The notes under the pieces were generated by a model that saw only the letters and a list, made by a program, of their open reading frames with translations, had not been told where the DNA came from and did not search any database. Of a stretch of 64,000 nt of DNA, positions 31,694-41,658 are shown piece after piece (position 1 is the stretch's first letter; the number at the start of each line of letters is the position of its first letter). The DNA comes from Avimicrobium caecorum (GTDB lineage Bacteria; Bacillota; Clostridia; Oscillospirales; Ruminococcaceae), in the NCBI GenBank assembly GCA_904394705.1, contig CAJFNJ010000038.1, forward strand, positions 1 through 64,000, read 5' to 3'. Made by a program: the position numbers and the translations under genes.

Positions 31694-33070
31694 ATGGATA
31701 AAACCTGCGCGCTGGTTCTGGCGGCGGGGGACGGGAAACGGATGAAATCCCGTCACCCCAAGGTGCTGTGCGAAGTACTGTTCAAGCCGATGCTGAGCTG
31801 GGTCATTGACAGCTGCCGGCTTGCGGAGATTGAGGAGCTGTGTGTGGTGGTGGCTCCGGATGCCGACGAGGTGCGGGCAGTGCTGCCCGAGGGCTGCCGT
31901 ACAGCGGAACAGGCAGAAAAGCTGGGCACCGGACACGCTGTGATGATGGCAGCGGACTTTCTGGAAGAGCACCGGGACTGTTCGGTGCTGGTGCTGTGCG
32001 GCGACGCGCCCTTTGTGGATGAGGAGACCATCCGGGGGGCGCTGCGGGAGCACCGGGAGAACGGACATGACCTGACGGTGGTGGCAGCCCGGCTGGAGGA
32101 CCCCACCGGCTACGGACGGATTATCCGGGACGAGAATGGCGGATTGCGGGCCATTGTGGAGCAGCGGGACGCCGATGAAAAGACCCGGCTGATCCAGGAG
32201 GTCAACTCGGGAATTTACTGGTTTGAGGCGGCGTTCCTTCTGGACGCTCTCAATAAACTGGGCACCGACAATGCCCAGGGAGAATACTATCTCACCGATA
32301 CGGTGGCGATTGCCGTATCGGAGCACCGTCCGGCAGGGATTTACCGGGCGGAGAGCCCCGATGTGATTCTGGGCGCCAACAGCCGGAAGGAACTGGCCCG
32401 GCTCAATGAGATCGCCCGGAAGCGGGTGATCGAACGCCAGCTGGATCAGGGAGTGAATATCCCCTTCCCGGATTCGGTGGTGATCTGCCCGGATACGGTC
32501 ATCGGACGGGATACCACGGTGCTGCCCGGCTGCATTCTGCGCCGGAGCCGCATTGCCGAGGGGTGCCTCATCGGGCCGTATACCATGCTCACCGGCTGTG
32601 AGGTCGGCGAGGGCGCCCGGGTGGAACAGAGCACCGGGGAGGACAGCCAGGTAGCGGGCGGCGCCCGGATCGGGCCCTATGCCCGTCTGCGCCCTGGCAG
32701 CCGCATCGGAGCCGGCGCCAAGATCGGCAACTTTGTGGAGATCAAGAACTCCCGGATCGGCGAAAAGACCTCGGTGGCCCATCTGAGCTATCTGGGGGAC
32801 AGTGATGTAGGAAAGGAAGTCAATGTGGGCTGCGGCGTGGTGACCGCCAACTATGACGGGAAACAGAAGTTCCGCACCCGGATCGGCGACCGGGCCTTCA
32901 TCGGCTGCAACACCAACTTCATCGCACCGGTTTCAGCCGGAGCGGGCAGTGTGATCGCCGCCGGTACCACTGTCACCGAGGATATTCCCGATGACGCGCT
33001 GGCTGTGGGCCGGGCCCGTCAGGAGACCAGACCCGGCTGGGCCAGGGAAAAGGGAAAATACCGCCGGTAA
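31694..33070 (+). CDS. glmU: Bifunctional GlmU uridylyltransferase/acetyltransferase
   Basis: This 458-residue enzyme makes UDP-GlcNAc from glucosamine-1-phosphate. The N-terminal half is the nucleotidyltransferase (LAAGDGKRMKSRHPKVL, GTGHAVM, CGDAPFV). The C-terminal half is a left-handed beta helix of hexapeptide repeats with the acetyltransferase site around LSYLGDSDVGKEVNVGCG and NYDGKQK. The order glmU-prs-pth is the usual Firmicute arrangement. Confidence 0.97.
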   Translation: MDKTCALVLAAGDGKRMKSRHPKVLCEVLFKPMLSWVIDSCRLAEIEELCVVVAPDADEVRAVLPEGCRTAEQAEKLGTGHAVMMAADFLEEHRDCSVLVLCGDAPFVDEETIRGALREHRENGHDLTVVAARLEDPTGYGRIIRDENGGLRAIVEQRDADEKTRLIQEVNSGIYWFEAAFLLDALNKLGTDNAQGEYYLTDTVAIAVSEHRPAGIYRAESPDVILGANSRKELARLNEIARKRVIERQLDQGVNIPFPDSVVICPDTVIGRDTTVLPGCILRRSRIAEGCLIGPYTMLTGCEVGEGARVEQSTGEDSQVAGGARIGPYARLRPGSRIGAGAKIGNFVEIKNSRIGEKTSVAHLSYLGDSDVGKEVNVGCGVVTANYDGKQKFRTRIGDRAFIGCNTNFIAPVSAGAGSVIAAGTTVTEDIPDDALAVGRARQETRPGWAREKGKYRR

Positions 33071-33160
33071 ATCCGGTGGGAAAAATCAACAGGGATCACA
33101 ACCGCCGGGACGGAGGGTCCGCCTCCGGGGGAGTGAATATAAAAGAGGGAGAAATGAAAG

Positions 33161-34120
33161 ATGAATTTACACGGCAAGGACATCAAAATTTTCGCAGCCA
33201 ACTCCGTTCCGCATGTTGCCGAGCAGATCGCACGGCATCTGGGCCTGCCTCTGGGCGACGCGGAAGTCAAGACCTTCTCGGATGGTGAGATCGCGGTTTC
33301 CATCAACGAGTCGGTACGCGGTTCCGATGTATTTGTAGTCCAGTCCACCTGCAGCCCGGTCAACGATCACCTGATGGAGCTGCTCATTATGATCGATGCT
33401 TTCAAGCGTGCTTCCGCCGGACGCATCACAGCAGTTATCCCCTATTACGGCTATGCCCGTCAGGACCGCAAGGCCAAGAGCCGTGACCCGATCTCTGCCA
33501 AGCTGGTAGCAGACCTGATCACTGCCGCTGGTACTGACCGTGTGCTCACCATGGATCTCCATGCCGCACAGATCCAGGGCTTCTTCGATATTCCGGTGGA
33601 TCATCTGCAGGGCGTTCCGCTGCTGGCTCCCTACTTCGTGGAAAAGTTCAAGGACTTCTCCCGGGAGGATCTGGTTGTAGTATCTCCTGACCTGGGTTCG
33701 GTTACCCGTGCCAGAAAGTTCGCCGACCGTCTGGGCGCTCCCATTGCCATCATTGACAAGCGCCGTCCCCGTCCCAACGTGTCCGAGGTGATGAACATCA
33801 TCGGCGATGTACAGGGCAAGACCTGCATCATTGTGGACGACATCATTGATACTGCCGGTACCATCTGCAATGCCGCAGCTGCTCTGGTAGAGCGCGGCGG
33901 TGCCAAGGAAGTATACGGCTGTGCCACCCATGGCGTACTGTCCGGCCCGGCGATCGAGCGCATCGAGAACAGCGTCTTCAAGGAGATGGTTCTGCTGGAT
34001 ACCATTCCGGTACGCGACAACTCCTGCAAGAAGATCGTTCAGCTGCCGGTAGCTCCCCTCTTTGCCGATGCCATCGAGCGCATCTATGAGGATCAGCCGG
34101 TATCCCCCCTCTTTAACTGA
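33161..34120 (+). CDS. prs: Ribose-phosphate pyrophosphokinase
   Basis: This 319-residue enzyme makes PRPP from ribose-5-phosphate and ATP. It has the YYGYARQDRKAKSRDPISAKLVADL ATP-binding region split by family-conserved residues, the DLHAAQIQGFF loop and the PRPP motif IIVDDIIDTAGT. GAGGGAGAAATGAAAG precedes the ATG. Codon use is somewhat GCT/GGT-biased, which fits high expression. It supplies PRPP to Upp and de novo pathways. Confidence 0.97.
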   Translation: MNLHGKDIKIFAANSVPHVAEQIARHLGLPLGDAEVKTFSDGEIAVSINESVRGSDVFVVQSTCSPVNDHLMELLIMIDAFKRASAGRITAVIPYYGYARQDRKAKSRDPISAKLVADLITAAGTDRVLTMDLHAAQIQGFFDIPVDHLQGVPLLAPYFVEKFKDFSREDLVVVSPDLGSVTRARKFADRLGAPIAIIDKRRPRPNVSEVMNIIGDVQGKTCIIVDDIIDTAGTICNAAAALVERGGAKEVYGCATHGVLSGPAIERIENSVFKEMVLLDTIPVRDNSCKKIVQLPVAPLFADAIERIYEDQPVSPLFN

Positions 34121-34171
34121 GTTTTCAGGCGTTCCCAAGACGGGACGCTTCCATCAATCAATATCCGCTGC

Positions 34172-34199
34172 AGGCGGGGTGGAGATCGCTCCATCCCGC
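34172..34199 (+). other. Hairpin between prs and pth
   Basis: GGCGGGGTGGAG and CTCCATCCCGCC arms pair over 12 bp with one G-U pair around a 4-nt loop. No T-run follows, so it may stabilise prs mRNA or dampen read-through. Confidence 0.5.
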
Positions 34200-34247
34200 C
34201 CTTGCGGCGTCCAAAGAAAAAGTTTTGCCCACAGGAAAGGAAAACAG

Positions 34248-34853
34248 ATGCTGTTTCGTTCACAGAAAACCACTGCCGGTCAGGCACCGGAATATCTGGT
34301 GGTAGGGCTGGGAAATCCCGGCTCCCAATATGAATGCACCCGTCACAATGCCGGTTTCATTGCCATGGACATCATGGCAGAAAAACTGGGCTTCGACATC
34401 AAACGCCTGAAATTCAAGGGCCTGATCGGCGATACTGTCATAGACGGGCATCGGGTGGCATTTCTCAAGCCGTCCACCTTTATGAATCTCTCAGGCGAAT
34501 CGGTGCGGGATGCCATGCAGTTCTACAAGATCCCGGTGGAAAAACTGCTGGTGATCTGTGATGACATCTCCCTGGCACCGGGACGGCTGCGCATCCGCCG
34601 CAAGGGCAGTGCCGGCGGTCACAACGGGCTCAAGAATATCATCTATCTGCTGGGCCGGGACGATTTTGCCCGGGTGAAGCTGGGCGTGGGGGAAAAGCCC
34701 CATCCCGACTATGATCTGGCAGACTGGGTGCTGGGCCGGTTCACCAAGGAGCAGGGCGAGGCGCTGGAACAGGCCTGCAGCCACTGTGATGACATTGTCC
34801 GGCTGTTTGTAGCCGGGCGGCTGGACGAGGCCATGAACCGCTACAACAGCTGA
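34248..34853 (+). CDS. pth: Peptidyl-tRNA hydrolase
   Basis: This 201-residue enzyme releases peptides from stalled peptidyl-tRNA. It carries GLGNPGSQYECTRHNAGF with the catalytic His, FLKPSTFMNLSGESV, and the SAGGHNGLKNI segment. The ATG at 34248 is 7 nt behind AGGAAAGG; a short N-terminal extension before EYLVVGLG is within the normal range. It lies downstream of prs and 13 bp before the next gene. Confidence 0.96.
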   Translation: MLFRSQKTTAGQAPEYLVVGLGNPGSQYECTRHNAGFIAMDIMAEKLGFDIKRLKFKGLIGDTVIDGHRVAFLKPSTFMNLSGESVRDAMQFYKIPVEKLLVICDDISLAPGRLRIRRKGSAGGHNGLKNIIYLLGRDDFARVKLGVGEKPHPDYDLADWVLGRFTKEQGEALEQACSHCDDIVRLFVAGRLDEAMNRYNS

Positions 34854-34866
34854 GGAGGCAGTTTTT

Positions 34867-35289
34867 ATGTACACCACACGGATCACCCGTACCCTGGAGG
34901 AGAACCCCGGCGCCCGGAAGGTGCGCACTGCGGTGTTCATGGAGGAACAGGGCTACAAGAACGAGTTTGACGACCACGATGCCGATGCGGTGCATCTGTG
35001 CATCTATGACGGGGAAGAGGGCATTGCCACTGCCCGCAGCTATCAGAAGCCGGACGGCGTCTGGGTACTGGGCCGGGTGGCTGTGCTCAGGGAGCGCCGG
35101 GGCCATCGGCTGGGCAGCCGGGCGGTCCAGGAGCTGGAGGAATATCTCCGCGGCCTGGATGCCAAAGAGATCGAACTCTCCGCCCAGCTGCATGCCATGA
35201 AGATGTATGAGGCACTGGGCTATAAGGAAGAGGGGGACCTGATCTATGATGAGGGTCAGCCCCACAAAATGATGCGCAAATTCCTGTGA
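34867..35289 (+). CDS. GNAT acetyltransferase, YjcF/ElaA-like
   Basis: This 140-residue GNAT protein has RKVRTAVFMEEQGY near the N terminus, LGRVAVLRERRGHRLGSRAVQ as the acetyl-CoA motif and LHAMKMYEALGYKEEGD near the C terminus. The pattern matches the YjcF/ElaA subgroup with an acidic site motif (FDDHDADAVH). The acceptor is unknown. It lies in line between pth and mfd and is probably co-transcribed. Confidence 0.87.
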   Translation: MYTTRITRTLEENPGARKVRTAVFMEEQGYKNEFDDHDADAVHLCIYDGEEGIATARSYQKPDGVWVLGRVAVLRERRGHRLGSRAVQELEEYLRGLDAKEIELSAQLHAMKMYEALGYKEEGDLIYDEGQPHKMMRKFL

Positions 35290-35323
35290 GGAATGAGAGA
35301 CTCCAAAGGAGGGAGGAGACGAG

Positions 35324-38300
35324 ATGAAGGGCTTTTTGACTGCGGCAGAGCGGCTGGGGTCATTTGAGGAGATCCGCCGGAACCTGGCAGAGGGTGTGAC
35401 CCCCATGCTGGCAACCGGCCTTTCCCACATCCACAAGGTGCATTTTGCCTGGGCGCTCACCGGGGGCAGCCGTCTGGTGCTCACCCCGGACGAACCTGCT
35501 GCTGTGCGGATGGCAGAGGATCTCAACCGTTTTTACGGCGAGGAAAAGGCTGTGGTCTTTCCCACCCGGGAGTTCTCCTTCCGGGAGGTGGAGGGTGTAT
35601 CCCGGGAATATGAGTTTGCCCGGCTGCGGGTGCTGGAATCCCTGGCCTGGGGCGAGGAAATGGTGGTGGTGGCGTCTGCCGAGGCAGCGCTCCAGCGCAC
35701 CATTCCCCCGGAAACCCTCCGGCAGCACTGCACCACCCTCACCGCCGGTCAGACCATCTCTCCCGAGGAGGTCATCGCCCGGCTGCTGGCTGCGGGCTAT
35801 GAGCGCCGGGATCAGGTGGACGGCGTCTGTCAGTTCTCCCAGCGGGGCGGCATCATCGACTTCTATCCGCCCCACATGCCCGATCCCTTCCGTCTGGAGT
35901 TCTGGGGCGATGAGATCGACAGCATTGCCGTATTCAAGACCGACACCCAGCGCCGGGAGGACAACTGCAAGCGCTGTATGATCACCCCGGCCCGGGAAGT
36001 GCTCTACGACTCCCCGGAGAGCTTTGCCGATGATCTGGAAGCCCGGGCCAAGAAGCTCCGGGGCAAGTATTCGGCTCCGGCCAAGGAGCATCTGCTCAGT
36101 GATGTGGGCAAGCTCCGGGACGGCCTGGCCCTCCAGAACATCGACAAATACCTGCCGGTGCTCTATGAGCGCCGCTGCACTCTGCTGGACTATCTTCCCG
36201 AGGACGCGCCGCTCTTTGTGTGCGAACCGGCGGGGGTCCGGGAGGAACTGCGCAGCGCCAACCGCCTGATGACCGAGGATATGAAGGTGCTCTTCGAGGA
36301 GGGCGTGCTGTTCGAGGGCTGTGACCGGTACCTCATGGATTACGACCGCATTGCCGAGGAAGCGGCGGTGCGTCCCACCCTCTTTATGGACACCTTTACC
36401 CGGAGCATCGGGGATATTCCCCTCAAGGGGCTTTACAACATCGATGCTGTCCAGCTGGCGGTGTGGGGCGGCGAACTGGCCCACCTCACCGAGGATCTGG
36501 ATGCCTATCTGGACAGCGGCTATACCGTCTGCATCCTAGCGGGCACCGAGAAGGCCGGGCGGGCCCTGACCAGCGATCTGGTGGGCAAGGGCTACAATGC
36601 CGACTATGCCGCCGATCTCCCGGCCCTGACCCCCAAAAAGGTCTATGTGCTGCCGGGCAGTCTGTCCGCGGGCTTTGAGTACCCGGAGATCAGACTGGCG
36701 GTATTCACCCACGGACGGGTGGGCGCTTCCCTAAAAAAGCGCCGCAAGACAAAGCAGAAATCCGACCCCATCCGCTCGCTGGCAGACCTCACCCCCGGGG
36801 ACTATGTGGTGCATGTCACCCATGGCATCGGCGTATTCGAGGGGATCATCAAGCGGGAGATCCACGGGGTGGTCAAGGATTACATCAAGATCCGCTATGC
36901 CGGCACCGATATGCTCTTTGTGCCGGTCACCCAGCTGGATCTGGTATCCAAGTACATCGGCGGCGGAGAGGATGGCGGCGTCCGGCTCAACAAGCTCAAC
37001 TCCGCCGAGTGGAGCAAGACCAAGGCCCGGGTCAAGAAGGCTGTGGCGGATATGGCAGATGAGCTGATCCGGCTCTATGCCCAGCGCATGCAGGCCAAGG
37101 GCTATGCCTTTGACCCGGACAACGACTGGCAGCGGGAGTTTGAGGCCCGGTTCCCCTATGAGGAGACCGATGACCAGCTCCGCTGCATCGATGAGATCAA
37201 GCACGATATGGAGCGTCCCCAGCCCATGGACCGGCTGCTCTGCGGCGATGTGGGCTTCGGCAAGACCGAGGTGGCCATCCGGGCGGCGTTCAAGTGCGTG
37301 ATGAACAGCAAACAGTGCGCCGTACTGGTGCCCACCACCATTCTGGCCTGGCAGCACTACCAGACCTTCCTGCAGCGCATGGAGGGGTATCCGGTGCGCA
37401 TCGAACTGCTCTCCCGGTTCCGTACCCCCAAGCAGCAGGAGGAAATCGTCAAGGATATCCGCCGGGGCCTGGTGGACATTGTCATCGGCACCCATCGGGT
37501 GATCCAGAAGGATGTGCAGTTCAAGGATCTGGGCCTTGCCATCATCGACGAGGAACAGCGGTTCGGTGTGGCGCACAAGGAGCGGTTCAAGGAGATGTTC
37601 CACACCGTGGATGTGCTCAACCTCTCGGCGACCCCCATTCCCCGGACCCTCAACATGGCAATGAGCGGCATCCGGGATATGTCGGTCATCGAGGAGGCGC
37701 CCCAGGACCGTCACCCGGTGCAGACCTATGTGCTGGAATATGACCGGGAGATCCTGGCGGCAGCCATCCGCCGGGAACTGCGCCGGGGCGGACAGGTATT
37801 CTACCTCCATAACCGGGTGGAGAGCATTGACGCCTGTGCCCGGAAGATCGCCGAGATGGCGCCGGATGCCCGGATCGTCACCGCTCATGGAAAAATGAGC
37901 GAGGAACAGCTCTCCCGCATCTGGCAGCAGCTGGTGGATCAGGAGATCGATATTCTGGTCTGCACCACCATCATCGAAACCGGCGTGGATGTGCCCAACT
38001 GCAATACCCTCATCATCGAGGACGCCGACCGCATGGGACTGTCCCAGCTCTATCAGATCCGGGGACGGGTGGGACGCTCCACCCGCCGGGCCTATGCCTA
38101 CTTTACCTTTACCCGGGGCAAACAGCTCACCGAGGTGGCGGAAAAGCGGCTCTCCGCCATCAAGGAGTTCACCTCCTTCGGTTCCGGCTTCCGCATTGCC
38201 ATGCGGGACCTGGAGATCCGCGGCGCCGGCAATGTGCTGGGCGCCCAGCAGCACGGACACATGGAGGCCGTGGGATATGATATGTACCTGCGGCTGCTGG

Positions 38301-38806
38301 GAGAGGCCATCGCCGAACAGAAGGGCGAAGCCCCCGAGCGCACCAGTGCCGAGTGCATGGTGGATCTCAACATCGGCGCCCATATCCCTGAGAGCTATAT
38401 CAAGGGGCTGTCCCAGCGCATTGATGTGTATAAGAAAATCGCTGCCATCCAGAATAAGGACGATGCCTTTGATGTCACCGATGAGCTCATCGACCGCTTC
38501 GGCGATCCGCCCAAGGCCGTACAGGGACTCATTGATGTGGCACTGGTCCGGGGCCGGGCCGCGGCACTGGGCATCCGGGAGATTGCCCAGCGGGATCAGG
38601 GTATGTTCCTCTATCCCGAGCGGGTGGATATGACCCTGGCTTCAGGACTGGCCTCCACCCTCAAGGGACGGGTCATGGTGGGTGCTTCGGGTCAGAAGCC
38701 CTACTATCTGGTGCGTCCCAAGGCCGGACAGAATCCCATTGCCGCCATTGAGGAAGCTCTGGCAGCCATGGAATCTGCCCTGCCGGCTCCGGCGGCTGGA
38801 AATTAA
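35324..38806 (+). CDS. mfd: Transcription-repair coupling factor Mfd
   Basis: This 1160-residue translocase removes RNA polymerase stalled at lesions and recruits UvrA. The UvrB-like N-terminal domains are followed by the RNA polymerase-interacting CarD-like domain (LTPGDYVVHVTHGIGVFEGI), then the RecG-like motor with Walker A CGDVGFGKTEVA and box IIDEEQRFGV, the RGRVGRS helicase motif and the C-terminal D7 region. Length is normal. AAGGAGGGAGG precedes the ATG. Confidence 0.97.
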   Translation: MKGFLTAAERLGSFEEIRRNLAEGVTPMLATGLSHIHKVHFAWALTGGSRLVLTPDEPAAVRMAEDLNRFYGEEKAVVFPTREFSFREVEGVSREYEFARLRVLESLAWGEEMVVVASAEAALQRTIPPETLRQHCTTLTAGQTISPEEVIARLLAAGYERRDQVDGVCQFSQRGGIIDFYPPHMPDPFRLEFWGDEIDSIAVFKTDTQRREDNCKRCMITPAREVLYDSPESFADDLEARAKKLRGKYSAPAKEHLLSDVGKLRDGLALQNIDKYLPVLYERRCTLLDYLPEDAPLFVCEPAGVREELRSANRLMTEDMKVLFEEGVLFEGCDRYLMDYDRIAEEAAVRPTLFMDTFTRSIGDIPLKGLYNIDAVQLAVWGGELAHLTEDLDAYLDSGYTVCILAGTEKAGRALTSDLVGKGYNADYAADLPALTPKKVYVLPGSLSAGFEYPEIRLAVFTHGRVGASLKKRRKTKQKSDPIRSLADLTPGDYVVHVTHGIGVFEGIIKREIHGVVKDYIKIRYAGTDMLFVPVTQLDLVSKYIGGGEDGGVRLNKLNSAEWSKTKARVKKAVADMADELIRLYAQRMQAKGYAFDPDNDWQREFEARFPYEETDDQLRCIDEIKHDMERPQPMDRLLCGDVGFGKTEVAIRAAFKCVMNSKQCAVLVPTTILAWQHYQTFLQRMEGYPVRIELLSRFRTPKQQEEIVKDIRRGLVDIVIGTHRVIQKDVQFKDLGLAIIDEEQRFGVAHKERFKEMFHTVDVLNLSATPIPRTLNMAMSGIRDMSVIEEAPQDRHPVQTYVLEYDREILAAAIRRELRRGGQVFYLHNRVESIDACARKIAEMAPDARIVTAHGKMSEEQLSRIWQQLVDQEIDILVCTTIIETGVDVPNCNTLIIEDADRMGLSQLYQIRGRVGRSTRRAYAYFTFTRGKQLTEVAEKRLSAIKEFTSFGSGFRIAMRDLEIRGAGNVLGAQQHGHMEAVGYDMYLRLLGEAIAEQKGEAPERTSAECMVDLNIGAHIPESYIKGLSQRIDVYKKIAAIQNKDDAFDVTDELIDRFGDPPKAVQGLIDVALVRGRAAALGIREIAQRDQGMFLYPERVDMTLASGLASTLKGRVMVGASGQKPYYLVRPKAGQNPIAAIEEALAAMESALPAPAAGN

Positions 38807-38988
38807 AAGAAAGTTCATGCTTTTTTACCCTCTGCCGGTGGACTTCTTCCACTGTGGTGTGGTAGAATAGCACTTGTATGAAAATCCGGCATTCTGCGCC
38901 GGGACAGCAGGATTTTTCTGCCTGCAAAAATATCGGAGTCCCACAAACAGAAGGATTATTTCCTGTATGGGACTGGAGGGAAGAACGA

Positions 38989-40092
38989 ATGATGATGAAG
39001 AAACTCTCTGCTGTGGCACTGGCTGCGGCAATGTCCTTTAGCCTGTCGGCCTGTACTCTGGGCAGCACCAGCTGGATTCTCAAGTACGGCGATGACAATC
39101 AGGAAGTACCCACCGGCATCTATGTACAGAATATGTATACTGCATACAGTGCGGCAGGTCAATATGCCACCGGCGGTGATACCCTGCTGGAAAGCTCCAT
39201 CGAGGATAAGACTGCCGATCAGTGGATTCGGGATACAGCCATGAACCTCACCAAGCAGTATCTGGCAGTGACCCTCAAGTTTGATGAACTGGGTCTTACA
39301 CTCACCGAGGCGGAGAACACCAATATTCAGAGCATGGTAGACAGCGTCTGGAAGAGCTATGGTGAATCCTATACCCTGATGGGTGTCAACCGGGATTCCT
39401 ATCAGAAGATGCTGGAGTACACTGCCAAGACCGGTGACCTGTTCCAGCACTTCTATGGCGAAGGCGGCGAACTGGCTCCCACCGAGGAGGAGTACAAGCA
39501 GTACTTTAACGATAACTATGACCGTACCCGTGCGGTAAGCTATGCCAAGACCAGCGTGGACACCATGACCGAGGACGAGCTGGCAGCAGCCGAAGCGGAG
39601 CTGGAGGAGGGCGAGACCCTGCCCGAGAGCGGCAAGGCCCAGGCAGAAGCAGCTCTGGCACGGCTCCAGAACGGCGAGGATATGATCACCATCATCAAGG
39701 AGATGGAAGCCGAGCAGGAGTCGGAGGAGGAGACCACCGACGGCGAGGAAACTGCTGAGGAAGAGACTGATCCGTCCGAGTATGACAATGTGGTAAGTGT
39801 GAACAATACTTCGGTGCCGGAGGTATACCGGACCGAGAGCCATGCCATGGCAGTGGGCGAGGTCAAGATCATCGAGAGCGACAACTACTACTATGTGGTA
39901 GAGAAGCTGGAGCTGGACCCGGACGGCAGCGAACTGACTGCCCGCAAGTCGAGCCTGCTGCAGGAGATGAAGTCTGACGAATTTGACGCCATGGTACAGG
40001 AGTGGATCGCAGCTCTGCCCGAGCTCACCGTCAACGAAAAGACCGTTGAGGAGTTCAGCCCTGAAGTGATCGGCAAGCGCCAGAACGGCTGA
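38989..40092 (+). CDS. PrsA/SurA-like foldase lipoprotein
   Basis: This 367-residue lipoprotein has lipobox LSAC. An N-terminal helical part with a SurA-N/PrsA-type chaperone character (LTKQYLAVTLKFDELGLTLTEAE) is followed by a strongly acidic insertion (about residues 230-290, EQESEEETTDGEETAEEE) and a C-terminal segment with parvulin-like features (VPEVYRTESHAMAVGEVKIIESDNYYYVVEKLE). The insertion interrupts the rotamase region, so catalytic activity is doubtful. A PrsA-like gene after mfd is a common Firmicute order. The ATG at 38989 is 8 nt from GGAGGG. Confidence 0.82.
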   Translation: MMMKKLSAVALAAAMSFSLSACTLGSTSWILKYGDDNQEVPTGIYVQNMYTAYSAAGQYATGGDTLLESSIEDKTADQWIRDTAMNLTKQYLAVTLKFDELGLTLTEAENTNIQSMVDSVWKSYGESYTLMGVNRDSYQKMLEYTAKTGDLFQHFYGEGGELAPTEEEYKQYFNDNYDRTRAVSYAKTSVDTMTEDELAAAEAELEEGETLPESGKAQAEAALARLQNGEDMITIIKEMEAEQESEEETTDGEETAEEETDPSEYDNVVSVNNTSVPEVYRTESHAMAVGEVKIIESDNYYYVVEKLELDPDGSELTARKSSLLQEMKSDEFDAMVQEWIAALPELTVNEKTVEEFSPEVIGKRQNG

Positions 40093-40121
40093 TCCCCTTT
40101 CCCGGAATAAACAGAACAAAA

Positions 40122-40160
40122 AGCCCGTCCGTCCCCGATCAGGGGAACGGACGGGCTTTT
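40122..40160 (+). terminator. Terminator of foldase gene
   Basis: AGCCCGTCCG pairs with CGGACGGGCT, extended by CCCC/GGGG, and is followed by TTTT. Confidence 0.88.
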
Positions 40161-40244
40161 CTGCGCTCCGGCGACGATGCTTTCCACCGGAAATTTTCCG
40201 CAAAGGGGAGAACGCAGTCCCGGAATATGCAGGGAATAACGAGC

Positions 40245-40284
40245 AAACCCCCACTTCTGTCCCAGCGGGACAGAGGTGGGGGTT
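40245..40284 (-). terminator. Terminator of the acyltransferase-side operon
   Basis: AACCCCCAC...TCTGTCCC pairs with GGGACAGA...GTGGGGGTT with one offset base; T-rich ends on both strands. Confidence 0.75.
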
Positions 40285-40287
40285 TTA

Positions 40288-41034
40288 TCAGATAAGCCAG
40301 TCGGCAATCCACAGGACACCATATACCACCGGCTGGTGCACCAGATAGATGGGCAGAGCGTGCCGTCCTACCCAGCCCAGCGCCGGCAGATGTTCCCGGT
40401 AGCAGAAGTCCGGCATACGCCGCTGGAGAAAGGCCTCGCCCAGCCAGTAGCCCGTCAGGAACAGGAAGATCCAGGGCAGCAGCGGATAGTAGTCCGCCGA
40501 GGCAAAGATCAATGGGTGCAGCCCCAGCGGGAAGAGAAAGCCCGCGTCATAGAGCGCCCGGGGCAGTTCCAGCCGGAGGGGGCCCAGCCCGATCCAGCCC
40601 TGTCCGATGGAGTCGGTGGCAAGGTACAGCACCGCTGAGAGCAGTACGCCAGCTGCTGCCGGTATTTTTCGCAGGAGCGGTTCACAGAGCCCCAGCAGCA
40701 TCATGGCGGCGCCCAGAAAGTGCAGGATGCCGAACAGTATGCGTTCCGAGGGCATGACCAGCAGGGTCACGGCGGTCACCAGCAGGCCGCAGAGGAAGGT
40801 TTTCACACCCCGGCGGAAGTTGCTGCGGGAATACCGTCCCATAATGCCGGCAATGAGGATAAAGCTCACAGCGATGTACCGCTGGAGGAAGTCCATGGGG
40901 GCGCTGGTGAACCAGCCGGAGCCGGTAAACCGGAAGATGTACACAGCGTCATAGGCGCCGTGATAGAAGATCATCAGCAGCACTGCCAGTCCCCGGAGCT
41001 CATCCAGCAGACAGACCCGGTCGGGTTTACGCAT
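40288..41034 (-). CDS. DUF1624/HGSNAT-like membrane acyltransferase
   Basis: This 248-residue membrane protein has about seven to eight hydrophobic segments and begins with the DUF1624 signature LLDELRGLAVLLMIFYHGAYD. The C-terminal LGRHALPIYLVHQPV-like end (GWVGRHALPIYLVHQPV) is typical of this acyltransferase superfamily. It probably transfers an acyl group to an extracytoplasmic sugar or polymer. The ATG at 41034 overlaps the end of the upstream gene by 8 nt, so the two are coupled. Confidence 0.87.
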   Translation of the reverse strand: MRKPDRVCLLDELRGLAVLLMIFYHGAYDAVYIFRFTGSGWFTSAPMDFLQRYIAVSFILIAGIMGRYSRSNFRRGVKTFLCGLLVTAVTLLVMPSERILFGILHFLGAAMMLLGLCEPLLRKIPAAAGVLLSAVLYLATDSIGQGWIGLGPLRLELPRALYDAGFLFPLGLHPLIFASADYYPLLPWIFLFLTGYWLGEAFLQRRMPDFCYREHLPALGWVGRHALPIYLVHQPVVYGVLWIADWLI

Positions 41035-41542
41035 CGTCCCGCACCAGAACGGTCTGGATAGCGCCCACATACATCCGGTGATAGTCGCCGGTGGGATACT
41101 GGTTGGTCACCAGTTCCGAAAGGGCACAGTCCCCGGTGAGATCCTGGGCGTAGATCTTCTTGCAGATCAGCACAGCTTCGGCCTCCTCGAAATAGGGAAC
41201 ACCGTCCTGATGGGCCACAGTAAAGCCGCAGTGTACGATCTTATCCTCGTCCCGGCCCGAGATGGTGCCGCAGTACTGCAGTTCCTTGCGGTACTTTTCC
41301 GGGAAGAAGCAAAGGGAGAATCCATCTGCGGACTCCACAAATTCATAGGTATACCGCTGGGGGCGTACAAACAGGAATGCCACCGGCTGATTCCAGAGGT
41401 ATCCCAGACCGCCCCAGCTGATGGTCATGGTGTTCACAGCACCGTCCGGCTTTTGGGCAGAGGCAAGGGCCCACTGCCTGGAGATGCGCTGGATGGCATT
41501 GCCCGAAAGCTCCGCCGGGAGAATGGATCTGAAGTTCGGCAT
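41027..41542 (-). CDS. Flavin reductase-like FMN-binding protein
   Basis: This 171-residue protein has the split-barrel flavin reductase fold: NTMTISWGGLGYLWNQPVAFLFVRPQRYTYEF contains the FMN-contact region, followed by CGTISGRDEDK and a C-terminal HRMYVGAIQTV segment. Related proteins in anaerobes bind FMN and take part in electron transfer. It is coupled to the membrane acyltransferase gene; a joint role is not evident. Confidence 0.87.
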   Translation of the reverse strand: MPNFRSILPAELSGNAIQRISRQWALASAQKPDGAVNTMTISWGGLGYLWNQPVAFLFVRPQRYTYEFVESADGFSLCFFPEKYRKELQYCGTISGRDEDKIVHCGFTVAHQDGVPYFEEAEAVLICKKIYAQDLTGDCALSELVTNQYPTGDYHRMYVGAIQTVLVRDDA

Positions 41543-41613
41543 AGTTATTCCTTCCTTTCAATGGTTCAGATGAGCCAGAGGTTTCATTGGAACTATTGTA
41601 CCACATCCACGCC

Positions 41614-41649
41614 AAAAGAAAAAGGACAGCTGCCGGTACCAGCTGTCCT
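41614..41649 (-). terminator. Terminator of the lipoprotein pseudogene
   Basis: A 10-bp stem AGGACAGCTG/CAGCTGTCCT is followed on the minus strand by TTTTTCTTTT. Confidence 0.85.
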
Positions 41650-41658
41650 CTCAGGGCA